DNA of 64,000 nt from Rhodospirillum sp047263945. GTDB lineage: Bacteria; Pseudomonadota; Alphaproteobacteria; Rhodospirillales; Rhodospirillaceae. Position 1 is the stretch's first letter; each line of letters begins with the position of its first letter. Of the stretch, positions 1 to 9,243 are shown piece by piece. Made by a program: the position numbers and the translations under genes. Under the pieces are notes generated by a model. It searched no databases and was not told the origin of the DNA. It worked only from the letters and a program-made list of their open reading frames with translations. Where the stretch lies: NCBI RefSeq assembly GCF_047263945.1, contig NZ_JBLAVB010000006.1, positions 186,001 through 250,000 of the forward strand, written 5' to 3'.

Positions 1-371
1 TTTGCGTCTTCGGCTGTGGTGGCGACCGGGATCGGGGCAAGCGCCCGGAAATGGGTCGGATCGCCAAAACCCTCTCCGATATCGCGATCCTCACCGATGA
101 CAACCCCCGTACCGAGGACCCGGCGGCCATCCGCGCCGAGGTCAAGGTCGGCTGCCCCTCGGCCCGCGAAATCGGAGACCGGGACAGGGCCATCCGTGAA
201 GCCGTAGCCCTGTTGGACGCGGGAGACCTGTTGGTCATCGCCGGTAAGGGCCATGAGACGGGCCAGACCGTGGGCACCGTCGTCCACCCCTTCCTGGATG
301 CCGACCACGCCCGCGATGCCGTGCGGGCGGTGGATCACGCCCGTGCCCCTGTGGGGGAGACAAAACAATGA
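1..371 (+). CDS. murE: UDP-N-acetylmuramoyl-tripeptide synthetase MurE, 3' end only
   Basis: This is the C-terminal part of MurE, the cytoplasmic ligase that adds the third stem-peptide amino acid to UDP-MurNAc-L-Ala-D-Glu. The frame is open from base 3, and the 5' end lies outside the window. The visible residues include FGCGGDRDRGKRPEMG, the conserved C-terminal ligase segment. TDDNPRTEDP follows: the DNPR signature is the one known from MurE enzymes that use meso-diaminopimelate, as expected for a Gram-negative bacterium. GKGHETGQ near the end is also conserved. The stop codon overlaps the murF start as ATGA, so the two are probably translationally coupled. It is the first visible gene of the dcw cluster. 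Confidence 0.96.
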   Translation, partial: CVFGCGGDRDRGKRPEMGRIAKTLSDIAILTDDNPRTEDPAAIRAEVKVGCPSAREIGDRDRAIREAVALLDAGDLLVIAGKGHETGQTVGTVVHPFLDADHARDAVRAVDHARAPVGETKQ

Positions 372-1810
372 CCCAAACGACCACACCCATCCTTTGGACC
401 GCCGTCAGCGCCGCGGCAGCCCTGGGTGTTCCCGCCCGAGGCTCCTGGAGCGCGACGGGCGTCTCCATCGACAGCCGGGACGTGGTCCAGGGCGACCTGT
501 TTATCGCCCTGGTGGGTCCTCGCTTCGACGCCCATGACTACGTCACCCAGGCGCTGAACCAGGGCGCCGTAGCCGCGATCGTCTCCAAACCCGTCGAAGG
601 TGCCGATCCCAACTGCCTGATCTCCGTCGCCGACACCAACGAGGCCCTGTGGACCCTGGGTCGGGCGGCTCGGGCACGCTTCGACGGCAAAGTCGTGGGG
701 ATAACCGGCAGCGTGGGTAAAACCGGCACCAAGGAAATGGTGACCCTCGCCTTGGGCGTGTTCGGTCGGGTTCATGCCACGTTGGGCAACCTGAACAACC
801 ATTTCGGCGTGCCCCTGACCCTGGCCCGCTTGCCGGTGGAAGCCGATTACGCGGTGATCGAGATGGGCATGAGCGCACCCGGGGAGATCACGTCCCTCAG
901 CCAATTGGCCCGCCCCCATGTGGCCCTGATCACCACCATTGCCCCGGCCCATCTGGAATTCTTCACCGGGGTTGAACAGATCGCAGACGCCAAGGCGGAA
1001 ATCCTTGAGGGGTTGGAGCCGGGCGGGGTTGCGGTCTTCAACCGGGACAACCGCTTTTACGAGCACCTATGCCGGGTTGCACGAAACAAAGGCATCAACC
1101 GCCTTCTCGGGTTCGGCCAACATATCGCGGCAGAAGCCCGTTTGCTTGACTGCGCCGTGGATGGGGAGGGGACGGCCGTCTTCGCCCTGGTTGGCGATCG
1201 GGCCTTCGCCTTTCGTATGCCCGTAGAGGGGCGCCATTGGGCGCAGAACGCCCTGGGAGCCCTCGCCGTGGTCGATGCCCTGGGGCTGGACCCCGAACAG
1301 GCGGCTCGGGGGCTCCTGAGCCTGTCTGCGCCCGAGGGCCGTGGTCTGCGTCACAGGGTGTCTCTCGCCTGCGGAGAGATCCAGGTGATCGACGAAAGCT
1401 ATAACGCCAGCCCTGTCAGCATGGTCGCGGCCCTGGAAACCCTGGCCCAAGCCAGAACTGGCCCGAGGGGGCGTCGAATCGCCGTGGTTGGGGATATGTT
1501 GGAGCTGGGACCCGACGGTCCGGCCCTTCATGCCGCGCTTGCGAAAACCGTCCTTGACCGGGGAATCGACCTGGTTCATACCCCCGGCCCCCTTGCCAGT
1601 CATCTATGGGAGGCTTTACCCGTCGCAAAGCGTGGGGCAAATGCTGACTCCGCAGACGTCTTGGTCCCACTGCTTCTGGCGGACTTGCAGCCCGGAGACG
1701 TGGTGATGGTCAAGGGATCGAAGGGCAGCAAGGTCTCCCGCGTGGTCGAGGCCTTGCTCGCTCTCTCAACCCAGACCCATGGTGGCCCCCGGGCCACCAT
1801 GGACTCCTAA
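368..1810 (+). CDS. murF: UDP-N-acetylmuramoyl-tripeptide--D-alanyl-D-alanine ligase MurF
   Basis: This 480-residue cytoplasmic Mur ligase adds the D-Ala-D-Ala dipeptide to the UDP-MurNAc-tripeptide, the last soluble precursor step. The ATP-binding loop GITGSVGKTGTKEM lies near residues 111-124. GNLNNHFGVPLTL follows, then VIEMGMSAPGEI. In the C-terminal domain DESYNASP corresponds to the DDAYNANP-type motif of MurF, and VVGDMLELG and VKGSKGSKV are conserved. The length is normal for the family (about 450-480). The ATG overlaps the murE stop by 4 bases. About 30 bases separate it from mraY. Confidence 0.97.
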   Translation: MTQTTTPILWTAVSAAAALGVPARGSWSATGVSIDSRDVVQGDLFIALVGPRFDAHDYVTQALNQGAVAAIVSKPVEGADPNCLISVADTNEALWTLGRAARARFDGKVVGITGSVGKTGTKEMVTLALGVFGRVHATLGNLNNHFGVPLTLARLPVEADYAVIEMGMSAPGEITSLSQLARPHVALITTIAPAHLEFFTGVEQIADAKAEILEGLEPGGVAVFNRDNRFYEHLCRVARNKGINRLLGFGQHIAAEARLLDCAVDGEGTAVFALVGDRAFAFRMPVEGRHWAQNALGALAVVDALGLDPEQAARGLLSLSAPEGRGLRHRVSLACGEIQVIDESYNASPVSMVAALETLAQARTGPRGRRIAVVGDMLELGPDGPALHAALAKTVLDRGIDLVHTPGPLASHLWEALPVAKRGANADSADVLVPLLLADLQPGDVVMVKGSKGSKVSRVVEALLALSTQTHGGPRATMDS

Positions 1811-1842
1811 CGACCCGTGACGCGAGGCCCCGGAACCGAAAA

Positions 1843-2928
1843 ATGCTCTATTTCCTGTCCGATTTTTCCGAGCAGTTTGGCGCGCTGAACGTCTTTCGCT
1901 ACCTGACCTTCCGTACGGGTGGGGCAGTGATGACGGCATTGTTGTTCGCTTTCCTGGTCGGCCCCTCGCTGATCAAATGGCTGAAACGCAAGCAGCGGGA
2001 AGGCCAACCCATCCGCGACGATGGACCGGAAGGACATCTGCTGACCAAGAAGGGCACGCCCACCATGGGCGGCATCATGATCCTGCTGGGTGTGGGCATC
2101 GCCACCCTGCTTTGGGCGGATCTGAAAAGCGGCTACGTCTGGGCCGTTCTGCTGGTCACCCTGGGCTATGGGGCCATCGGCTTCGCCGACGATTACATGA
2201 AGGTCACCAAACGCAATACCAAGGGTTTGCCGGGTAAGTTGAAGCTTCTCGGTCAGGTGGGCTTCGCCGGGCTTGCGGCCCTGTGGATCATCCTGCTGGG
2301 CGAGACCGGTCAGGCGACCAGTCTGGCGGTCCCCTTCTTCAAGGATTTTTTGGTCAACATGGGGTGGCTCTACCTCCCCTTCGCCGTTTTCGTCATGACC
2401 GGTGCCTCGAATTCCGTAAACCTGACCGATGGACTGGACGGGTTGGCCATCGTGCCGGTGATGATCGCCGCCTCGGTTTTTCTCCTCATCGCCTATCTCG
2501 TTGGCAATGCCGTCTTCGCCAACTACCTGCAGATTCACCATGTTCCCGGGTCCGGTGAACTGGCCGTCTTTTGCGGCGCTGTGGTGGGCGCAGCCATTGG
2601 CTTTCTCTGGTTCAATGCCCCCCCCGCACAAGTCTTCATGGGGGATACGGGCTCCCTGTCCCTTGGGGGTGCCCTGGGGGCGTTGGCCGTGGTCACCAAG
2701 CACGAGATCGTGCTGGCCATCGTCGGCGGCCTATTCGTCCTGGAAACGGTCTCGGTGATCGTCCAGGTGGCCTCCTTCAAGCTGACGGGCAGGCGGGTGT
2801 TCCGCATGGCCCCCCTGCACCACCACTTCGAAAAGAAGGGCTGGGCTGAACCGACCATTGTGATCCGCTTTTGGATCATCGCCGTGATCCTGGCCATCGT
2901 CGGCCTCTCCACCCTGAAGCTGCGATAG
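1843..2928 (+). CDS. mraY: Phospho-N-acetylmuramoyl-pentapeptide transferase MraY
   Basis: This 361-residue integral membrane enzyme transfers phospho-MurNAc-pentapeptide from UDP to undecaprenyl phosphate, forming lipid I. It has the expected alternation of about ten hydrophobic segments. Visible signatures are KKGTPTMGG in the first cytoplasmic loop, the aspartate pair in GFADDYMK (about residues 114-121), NLTDGLDGLA, FMGDTGSLSLGG, and the HHHFEKKGW loop near residues 326-334. All are catalytic or substrate-binding elements of the MraY family. It sits between murF and murD in standard dcw order, and its stop codon lies within the AGGAGG ribosome binding site of murD. Confidence 0.97.
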   Translation: MLYFLSDFSEQFGALNVFRYLTFRTGGAVMTALLFAFLVGPSLIKWLKRKQREGQPIRDDGPEGHLLTKKGTPTMGGIMILLGVGIATLLWADLKSGYVWAVLLVTLGYGAIGFADDYMKVTKRNTKGLPGKLKLLGQVGFAGLAALWIILLGETGQATSLAVPFFKDFLVNMGWLYLPFAVFVMTGASNSVNLTDGLDGLAIVPVMIAASVFLLIAYLVGNAVFANYLQIHHVPGSGELAVFCGAVVGAAIGFLWFNAPPAQVFMGDTGSLSLGGALGALAVVTKHEIVLAIVGGLFVLETVSVIVQVASFKLTGRRVFRMAPLHHHFEKKGWAEPTIVIRFWIIAVILAIVGLSTLKLR

Positions 2929-2938
2929 GAGGCCATCC

Positions 2939-4381
2939 ATGTCCCCCCCAAATCCCAGAAACGGAATCCCCATCTACGAATACGCCGGACAGGACGTGGC
3001 CATCATGGGCCTGGGGAAAAGCGGCATGACCGCCGCCCGGGCGCTGTCGAACACAGGCACCCGCGTCCACGCCTGGGACGACAACCCGGCCCTGCGTGAG
3101 GCAGCCAAGGCCGAGGGTATCACCGTGACCAATCTGGCGGACCTGTCGGACCGTCGCAACGAATGGCCCAACATGGCTGCGGTCATCTGGAGCCCCGGCA
3201 TCCCCCATACCCATCCCCAGGCCCACCCTGTGGCCCGCATCGCCCGGGAGAAAGGCATTCCCCTGCTCTGCGACGTGGAATTATTGGTCCGGGCCCAGCG
3301 GGATTGCTTCTTCGTCGGCATCACCGGCACCAATGGCAAGTCGACCACGACGGCTCTGATCGGCCATATCCTGACAAAGGCTGGGCACCCCACCCGTGTC
3401 GGAGGCAACTTGGGCATCCCCGCCCTTTCCTTGGCCCCCTTGCCCTTTTACGGCACCCATGTTCTCGAACTGTCGTCCTATCAACTGGAATTGACGCCAT
3501 CGTTGGATTGCGATGTGGCAGTCCTGCTGAACATCACACCTGACCACCTGAACCGCCATGGCGGCATGGAGGGCTACACTCTGGCCAAGCGCCACATCTT
3601 CGACGGTGGCTGCGGTCCCCATTGGGCGGTGGTGGGTATTGATGACGATCCCACCCGCAAGGTCTTCGAGGACCTCAAGCGCCTGGGCCGCCACCGGTTG
3701 ATCCCCATTTCCACCCAATCGGCGCCGAAGCGCGGTGTGAGCGCCGTGGATGGCATGCTGGTTGACAATATCGACGGTCGGAAGCCCAAGGAAATTCTCG
3801 ACCTGCTAGAGATTGAGTCCCTGCCCGGGGAGCACAACTGGCAAAACGCAGCTGCGGCCTACGCCGCCTGCCGGGCCCGGGGCGTGGCACCGGGCAAGAT
3901 CGCCGAAGCCATGCGGACCTTCCCCGGTCTGCCCCACCGCCAAGAGTTGGTGGCCGAGATCAGCGGTGTCCGCTTCATCAACGACAGCAAGGCCACCAAC
4001 GCCGAGGCTGCCGACAAGGCGCTCTGCTGTTACGAGAACATCTATTGGATCGCCGGTGGGCAAGCCAAGGAAGGGGGGATCGCCAGCCTGGAGCCCCATT
4101 TCGAACACATGCGCCATGCCTTCCTGATCGGTGAGGCGGCCCAGTCCTTCGAGCAGGTCATGAGAGGCAAGGTCACCACCCACCGGGCCGGAGACCTCAC
4201 CAAGGCGGTCAAACAGGCTGCTGACCTCGCTTGGCGCGAGGGCCATGAAGAAGCGGTTGTCCTGCTCTCCCCGGCTTGCGCCTCCTGGGATCAATTCCAA
4301 AGCTTCGAGCACCGGGGAGACACGTTTCGGGATCTGGTTTCCAAACTCCATGCTCCCAAGGATAAAGGAGCGCGAAAATGA
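2939..4381 (+). CDS. murD: UDP-N-acetylmuramoylalanine--D-glutamate ligase MurD
   Basis: This 480-residue cytoplasmic ligase adds D-glutamate to UDP-MurNAc-L-alanine. Recognisable motifs are the P-loop GITGTNGKSTTT (about residues 127-138), ELSSYQLE, NITPDHLNRHG, NDSKATNAEAA and the C-terminal LLSPACASWDQF. AGGAGG lies 6 bases before the ATG, overlapping the mraY stop, which supports this start. It ends in an ATGA overlap with ftsW. Enzymologically it acts before MurE and MurF although it is encoded after them, which is the usual dcw order. Confidence 0.97.
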   Translation: MSPPNPRNGIPIYEYAGQDVAIMGLGKSGMTAARALSNTGTRVHAWDDNPALREAAKAEGITVTNLADLSDRRNEWPNMAAVIWSPGIPHTHPQAHPVARIAREKGIPLLCDVELLVRAQRDCFFVGITGTNGKSTTTALIGHILTKAGHPTRVGGNLGIPALSLAPLPFYGTHVLELSSYQLELTPSLDCDVAVLLNITPDHLNRHGGMEGYTLAKRHIFDGGCGPHWAVVGIDDDPTRKVFEDLKRLGRHRLIPISTQSAPKRGVSAVDGMLVDNIDGRKPKEILDLLEIESLPGEHNWQNAAAAYAACRARGVAPGKIAEAMRTFPGLPHRQELVAEISGVRFINDSKATNAEAADKALCCYENIYWIAGGQAKEGGIASLEPHFEHMRHAFLIGEAAQSFEQVMRGKVTTHRAGDLTKAVKQAADLAWREGHEEAVVLLSPACASWDQFQSFEHRGDTFRDLVSKLHAPKDKGARK

Positions 4382-5544
4382 GTCTCCGCGTCGTCACCGC
4401 ACCCACGCCAGCGAACCCGGCTTCGCCGTCGTTCACGCGCATGGACACCAGCCTTCTGGGCCAGTGGTGGTGGACCGTGGACCGGGTCCTGCTGGGCGCC
4501 ATTGCCCTGCTGATCGGTGTTGGCATGGTGCTGATCATGGCTGCGGGCCCGCCGGCTGCGGCGCGGATCGGCGCGGGTACCTTTCACTTTGTCCAACGTC
4601 AGTTCCTGTTCGTTCCCGTGGCCGCTGCCCTGGTCGTGGGCGTGTCCATTCTGCCCGCCCGTCAAGTCCGACGCCTGGCGGTGGTTCTGTTCGGTTTCTT
4701 CACCCTGTTGCTGATCCTGACTCTCGTCCTGTCCAGCGACATCAAGGGGGCATCGCGCTGGCTCTCCCTTGGCCCCTTTGCCCTGCAGCCTTCGGAATTC
4801 GTGAAGCCCACCTTCGCCGTTGTCACGGCCTGGATGTTCGCCTCGGCGCGGACCCAGGAAGGCTTCCCCGGTAACGCCGTCGCCATCCTGCTGATGGCCA
4901 TTGTCGGTGGCCTCCTGGTGGCCCAGCCGGATTTCGGCATGACGATGGTGGTTGCCTGCGTCTGGGCCAGCCAGTTTTTCATGGCCGGCCTCTCCCTGTT
5001 CTGGGTGGTGTCGCTCGCAGCCATGGGAGTGGGTGGGGCCGTCCTCGCCTATCACATGCTGCCCCACGTCCATGACCGGGTGAACCGCTTCCTCGACCCT
5101 CAGACCGGTGACCAATATCAGATCCAGAAGTCCATGGAGGCCTTCACCGAAGGGGGGCTCCTGGGCCGCGGACCGGGTGAAGGGCGGGTCAAGGAACAAT
5201 TGCCCGACGCCCATACGGATTTCATTTTCGCCGTGGCTGGCGAGGAATTCGGCCTGCTGCTTTGCCTGCTGATTGTCGCGCTCTTCGCTTTCATCATTAT
5301 CCGCGCCTCCCTGCGACTGCGTCGGGAAACCAACTTGTTTGTCCTGCTTGCTGCCTCAGGACTGGTCACCCAGATCGGCCTGCAGGCCCTGATCAACATG
5401 GCCTCAAGCCTCAGCCTGATCCCGACCAAGGGCATGACCCTTCCTTTCATCAGCTACGGCGGCTCCTCGATGCTATCGACGGCCCTTTGCATGGGCATGA
5501 TCCTGGCCCTCACCCGGCGCCGCGCCCAAGGGGAGATGCTGTGA
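4378..5544 (+). CDS. ftsW: Peptidoglycan polymerase / SEDS division protein FtsW
   Basis: This 388-residue polytopic inner-membrane protein of the SEDS family is the septal peptidoglycan glycosyltransferase that works with FtsI at the divisome. Conserved elements are ASRWLSLGPFALQPSEF (residues about 124-141), where the Gln-Pro-Ser-Glu segment is typical, QPDFGMTMV, and ISYGGSSML near the C terminus. About ten membrane spans can be drawn. The N-terminal 30 residues are a cytoplasmic Ala/Pro/Thr-rich tail. It overlaps murD by 4 bases and murG by 1 base. Its dcw location, rather than an mrdB context, favours FtsW over RodA. Confidence 0.96.
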   Translation: MSLRVVTAPTPANPASPSFTRMDTSLLGQWWWTVDRVLLGAIALLIGVGMVLIMAAGPPAAARIGAGTFHFVQRQFLFVPVAAALVVGVSILPARQVRRLAVVLFGFFTLLLILTLVLSSDIKGASRWLSLGPFALQPSEFVKPTFAVVTAWMFASARTQEGFPGNAVAILLMAIVGGLLVAQPDFGMTMVVACVWASQFFMAGLSLFWVVSLAAMGVGGAVLAYHMLPHVHDRVNRFLDPQTGDQYQIQKSMEAFTEGGLLGRGPGEGRVKEQLPDAHTDFIFAVAGEEFGLLLCLLIVALFAFIIIRASLRLRRETNLFVLLAASGLVTQIGLQALINMASSLSLIPTKGMTLPFISYGGSSMLSTALCMGMILALTRRRAQGEML

Positions 5545-6761
5545 TGGCCGCTGCTCAATCCCAGAACCGGACCTTGCGGGTCATCCTCGCCGCCGGGGGC
5601 ACGGGAGGTCACGTCTTCCCAGCAGAAGCCCTGGCGGAGGAACTGACCAACCGGGGCCATGCCCTGACTCTGGTCACCGACAAACGCGGGCAGACCCACG
5701 GCGGCCGCCTGGGTCAGTTGGACACCCGCAGAATCCTCGCTGGAGGCATCGCTGGCCGGGGCCTGTCCGGGCGCTTGCGCGGCATGGTGGAGCTTGGCCT
5801 GGGCACCTTTCAGGCGTGGACACTGCTGCGAGCCCAGAAGCCCGATGTGGTTGTCGGCTTTGGTGGTTATGCCTCCCTGCCGACCATGCTTGCGGCCATT
5901 CGCCTGAACATACCCACAGTGGTCCACGAACAGAATGCCATCCCGGGACGGGCCAATCGCCTGCTCGCCCCCCGGGTGACCCGCTATGCCGTAGCCTTCG
6001 CCAAGGCCCTGCGGCCGCGGGGTGCCCGTCCCTATCTGACAGGCATGCCCGTCCGCCCGGCCGTCCTGGCTCTACGCGACAGCGCCCCCTATATCCCGCC
6101 GGAAAGCGACGCCCCCTTCCAATTACTGGTGACCGGCGGAAGCCAGGGTGCTCGCGTGTTCTCGACCTTGATCCCAGAGGCCGTGGCCCTGCTCACGCCT
6201 GACAACAAGGCGCGGCTGCGGGTCACCCAGCAATGCCGCCCCGAAGATCTCAATGAGGCCAAGGCCCGCTACGCCGAGATCGGCGTGGAGGCGGAGCTGT
6301 CCACCTTCTTTGGCGACCTACCGGAGCGGTTGCGCGACGCCCATCTGGTTATTTGCCGGTCCGGTGCCTCGACCATGGGCGAGCTATCTGCCCTGGGGCG
6401 CCCGGCTATCTTGATCCCCTATCCCTTCGCCATTGACGATCACCAGACAGCCAACGCCCGAAACCTGGAAGAGGCCGGTGGCGCATGGTTGATGCCGCAG
6501 GACCACCTGTCGGCCCAGGCTTTGTCCGAGCGGCTGCAAGCCCTGATGAACCAACCCAAGGTGTTGGCTCGGACAGCGGCCCAGGCCCAGGCCCAGGGCG
6601 TACCTGACGCTGCGGCCCGCCTGGCCGACCTGACCATCGTCACCGCCCTTGGCGCCCCGGCCCCAGCCAAGACAGCTTTGGACCAGGAAGACCAGGACCG
6701 GGACAGTGCCCCCACAGAGACCAGGTCCAAGGAGATCAGGCCCAAGGAGATCAGGTCATGA
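5544..6761 (+). CDS. murG: UDP-N-acetylglucosamine transferase MurG
   Basis: This peripheral membrane GT-B glycosyltransferase converts lipid I to lipid II. The frame is open upstream into ftsW, but the ATG at 5544, overlapping the ftsW stop, gives a protein of 405 residues that begins correctly just before the first glycine-rich loop AAGGTGGHVFPA. Other signatures are VVGFGGYASLP, HEQNAIPGRANR, VTGGSQGARVFS, and the UDP-GlcNAc loop ICRSGASTMGEL followed by IPYPFAIDDHQTANA. The C terminus carries an unusual charged tail of about 30 residues ending in a short internal duplication (KEIRPKEIRS). It overlaps murC by 4 bases. Confidence 0.96.
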   Translation: MAAAQSQNRTLRVILAAGGTGGHVFPAEALAEELTNRGHALTLVTDKRGQTHGGRLGQLDTRRILAGGIAGRGLSGRLRGMVELGLGTFQAWTLLRAQKPDVVVGFGGYASLPTMLAAIRLNIPTVVHEQNAIPGRANRLLAPRVTRYAVAFAKALRPRGARPYLTGMPVRPAVLALRDSAPYIPPESDAPFQLLVTGGSQGARVFSTLIPEAVALLTPDNKARLRVTQQCRPEDLNEAKARYAEIGVEAELSTFFGDLPERLRDAHLVICRSGASTMGELSALGRPAILIPYPFAIDDHQTANARNLEEAGGAWLMPQDHLSAQALSERLQALMNQPKVLARTAAQAQAQGVPDAAARLADLTIVTALGAPAPAKTALDQEDQDRDSAPTETRSKEIRPKEIRS

Positions 6762-8215
6762 GAGCCCTTCCCCTCGACATCGGCCCCATCCACTTCGTGG
6801 GTATCGGCGGCATCGGCATGAGCGGTATCGCCGAAGTGCTGCACAACCTGGGCTACCGCGTCCAAGGCACGGACATGGCCGACAACGCCAATGTCAAACG
6901 TCTGCGCTCTCTCGGTATCTCGGTGATGGTCGGCCATGACGCAGCCAATCTGGGGGACGCCCAGGTGATCGTCATTTCTTCGGCGGTCAAATCGACCAAT
7001 CCTGAAGTTACCGAAGCCCGCTCGCGGTTCCTTCCCGTGGTGCGCCGGGCCGAGATGCTGGGCGAGTTGATGCGCCTGAAGTGGTCCATTGCCGTAGCGG
7101 GGACCCATGGCAAAACCACCACCACCTCGCTGGTCGCCCAACTGCTGGAAAGTGCGGGCCTGGGGCCAACGGTCATCAATGGGGGGATCCTCAACGCCCG
7201 GGGCACCAACGCCTACCTGGGGACCGGCGACTGGATGGTGGTGGAGGCCGACGAAAGCGATGGGACCTTCACCAAGCTGCCCGCGACGATCGCAATCGTC
7301 ACCAACATCGATCCGGAGCACCTCGATTTCTACGGCACCTTCGAAAAGGTGAAGGAGGCCTTCCGCACCTTTGTCCACAACCTGCCTTTCTATGGCTTCG
7401 CATGCATGTGCATAGACCACCCGGAGGTCCAGGCCATGATCCCGGAACTCCAGGACCGGAAGATCATCACCTATGGCCTCTCCCCGCAGGCGGATGTGCG
7501 CGGTGCCAACTTATCCCTCGGTCCGCGAGGCGCACGCTTCGACGTGGTCCTGACCGACCGAATGACCGGTGAGACCCGGACCATCGAAGATCTGCGCCTG
7601 CCGATGTATGGAAAGCACAACGTGCTCAATTCCCTGGGAGCCATCGGTGTGGCGGCGGAAATGGGTCTTGACGATAAGATGATCCGCGACGGCCTCTACC
7701 GGTTCGAGGGCGTGAAGCGTCGCTTCACCCGAACCGGAGAGGCCGGGGGCATCACCGTCATCGACGACTATGGCCACCATCCTGTAGAGATCGCAGCAGT
7801 CCTATCCGCGGCCCGGGACGCCACGGAACGGAACGTCATTGCCGTGGTTCAGCCCCATCGCTATTCCCGCCTGAACAGCCTGTTCGAGGATTTTTGCACC
7901 TGCTTCAACGACGCCGATCTGGTGGTGGTCGCCGACGTCTATGCAGCCGGAGAGCAGCCCATCACCGGGGCCAGCAAGGCAGCCCTGGCAGAGGGTCTGA
8001 AAATCCATGGACACAAGGGTGTCCATATCCTGCCCTCGGAAGAAGACCTGCCCGAGCTGATCTGGAAGATCGCCCAGCGGGGCGACATGGTGGTTTGCCT
8101 TGGGGCCGGAACCATTTCCGCCTGGGCCAACGCCCTCCCCGAGAACCTGGCCCGAATTCAGCGCGGCATTCGCCGAAACCAAACGACCAGCCAAACCAAA
8201 GGGGGCGCTCAATAA
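6758..8215 (+). CDS. murC: UDP-N-acetylmuramate--L-alanine ligase MurC
   Basis: This 485-residue cytoplasmic ligase starts the stem peptide by adding L-alanine to UDP-MurNAc. The N-terminal Rossmann motif FVGIGGIGMSGIAEVL is followed by the ATP loop AGTHGKTTTTS near residue 115. VEADESDGTF, TNIDPEHLDFYG, DDYGHHPVEI and VQPHRYSRL complete the MurC signature set. The length is normal. It starts inside the end of murG (ATGA overlap), and its TAA shares one base with the murB ATG. Confidence 0.97.
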   Translation: MRALPLDIGPIHFVGIGGIGMSGIAEVLHNLGYRVQGTDMADNANVKRLRSLGISVMVGHDAANLGDAQVIVISSAVKSTNPEVTEARSRFLPVVRRAEMLGELMRLKWSIAVAGTHGKTTTTSLVAQLLESAGLGPTVINGGILNARGTNAYLGTGDWMVVEADESDGTFTKLPATIAIVTNIDPEHLDFYGTFEKVKEAFRTFVHNLPFYGFACMCIDHPEVQAMIPELQDRKIITYGLSPQADVRGANLSLGPRGARFDVVLTDRMTGETRTIEDLRLPMYGKHNVLNSLGAIGVAAEMGLDDKMIRDGLYRFEGVKRRFTRTGEAGGITVIDDYGHHPVEIAAVLSAARDATERNVIAVVQPHRYSRLNSLFEDFCTCFNDADLVVVADVYAAGEQPITGASKAALAEGLKIHGHKGVHILPSEEDLPELIWKIAQRGDMVVCLGAGTISAWANALPENLARIQRGIRRNQTTSQTKGGAQ

Positions 8216-9243
8216 TGGTGTCCGCCCAGGTTTTCCCCCCTGACCTCATGGACCGGCTGCCACCCGTGCGCGGGCGGCTGACCGCGAATGCGCCCCTTGC
8301 GCCGGTCACCTGGTTCCAGGTGGGAGGCCCAGCGGAAGTGCTGTTCAAGCCCCTCGACCTGGAAGACCTCTCTGACTTCCTGGCCAACCGCCCTGCGGAA
8401 ATTCCGGTTCTGGTTCTCGGCGTGGCTTCCAATCTGCTGGTGCGCGACGGCGGTGTTCCCGGTGTGGTGATCCGCCTGGGTCGGGCCTTCGCCGATGTCA
8501 CCGTCGAGGGAGAGACCATCACCTGTGGCGCCGCCGTCCTGGACGGCAATCTGGCCAAGGTGGCCCGGGACGCCGGACTGGCGGGCCTGGAATTCCTCTC
8601 GGGCATTCCAGGCACCATCGGCGGTGCTCTGCGCATGAACGCAGGCGCCCATGGTGGGGAAATGAAGGACATCGTCGTCTCCGCCACCGCGGTGGATTCC
8701 TTCGGGCAGGTTTACACCCTGCCTCCGGAGCGACTGCGCTTCACTTACCGCCATTGCGGCATCCCCGAAGATTGGATCTTCACCTCCTGCGTTCTCAAGG
8801 GCCGCCCCGAGTCAAAGGACGCCATCACCGCGCGCATGGAGACCATCCGAGCCGACCGGGAGGCATCCCAGCCCATCCGTGCCCGCACCGGAGGCTCGAC
8901 CTTCGCCAATCCGGAACCCGAGGCCTCGGGCGGACGCCGCGCCTGGCAACTCATTGACGAGGCCGGATGCCGGGGTCTCACTCTGGGTGGTGCCCAGGTC
9001 AGCGAGAAGCACTGCAACTTCCTGATCAATACCGGTGATGCCACAGCAACAGACCTGGAAACCTTGGGCGAAACCGTCCGCGCCCGGGTCTTGGAAACCA
9101 CAGGCGTGGCTTTGCACTGGGAAATTCGTCGGGTGGGTCAGCGTTTGGATACCCCCCGAGAGACCCTGGTCCCCGTATCGGGTCCCCTATCTGCCCCCGA
9201 GCCAGCCCCCAGGCCTGCTTCGCGTAAGGGAGAAATCCGATGA
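8215..9243 (+). CDS. murB: UDP-N-acetylenolpyruvoylglucosamine reductase MurB
   Basis: This FAD-dependent reductase forms UDP-MurNAc from enolpyruvyl-UDP-GlcNAc using NADPH. The reading frame extends upstream into murC, but the ATG at 8215 overlapping the murC stop is the plausible start and gives 342 residues. The FAD-binding region reads TWFQVGGPAEVLF then LGVASNLLVRDGG; many homologues have Gly-Ser-Asn where this one has Ala-Ser-Asn. EFLSGIPGTIGGALRMNAGA and the C-terminal ARTGGSTFANP and AGCRGLTLGGAQVSEKHCNF match the family, including the catalytic Ser of GGSTF. It overlaps ddl by 4 bases. Confidence 0.96.
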   Translation: MVSAQVFPPDLMDRLPPVRGRLTANAPLAPVTWFQVGGPAEVLFKPLDLEDLSDFLANRPAEIPVLVLGVASNLLVRDGGVPGVVIRLGRAFADVTVEGETITCGAAVLDGNLAKVARDAGLAGLEFLSGIPGTIGGALRMNAGAHGGEMKDIVVSATAVDSFGQVYTLPPERLRFTYRHCGIPEDWIFTSCVLKGRPESKDAITARMETIRADREASQPIRARTGGSTFANPEPEASGGRRAWQLIDEAGCRGLTLGGAQVSEKHCNFLINTGDATATDLETLGETVRARVLETTGVALHWEIRRVGQRLDTPRETLVPVSGPLSAPEPAPRPASRKGEIR

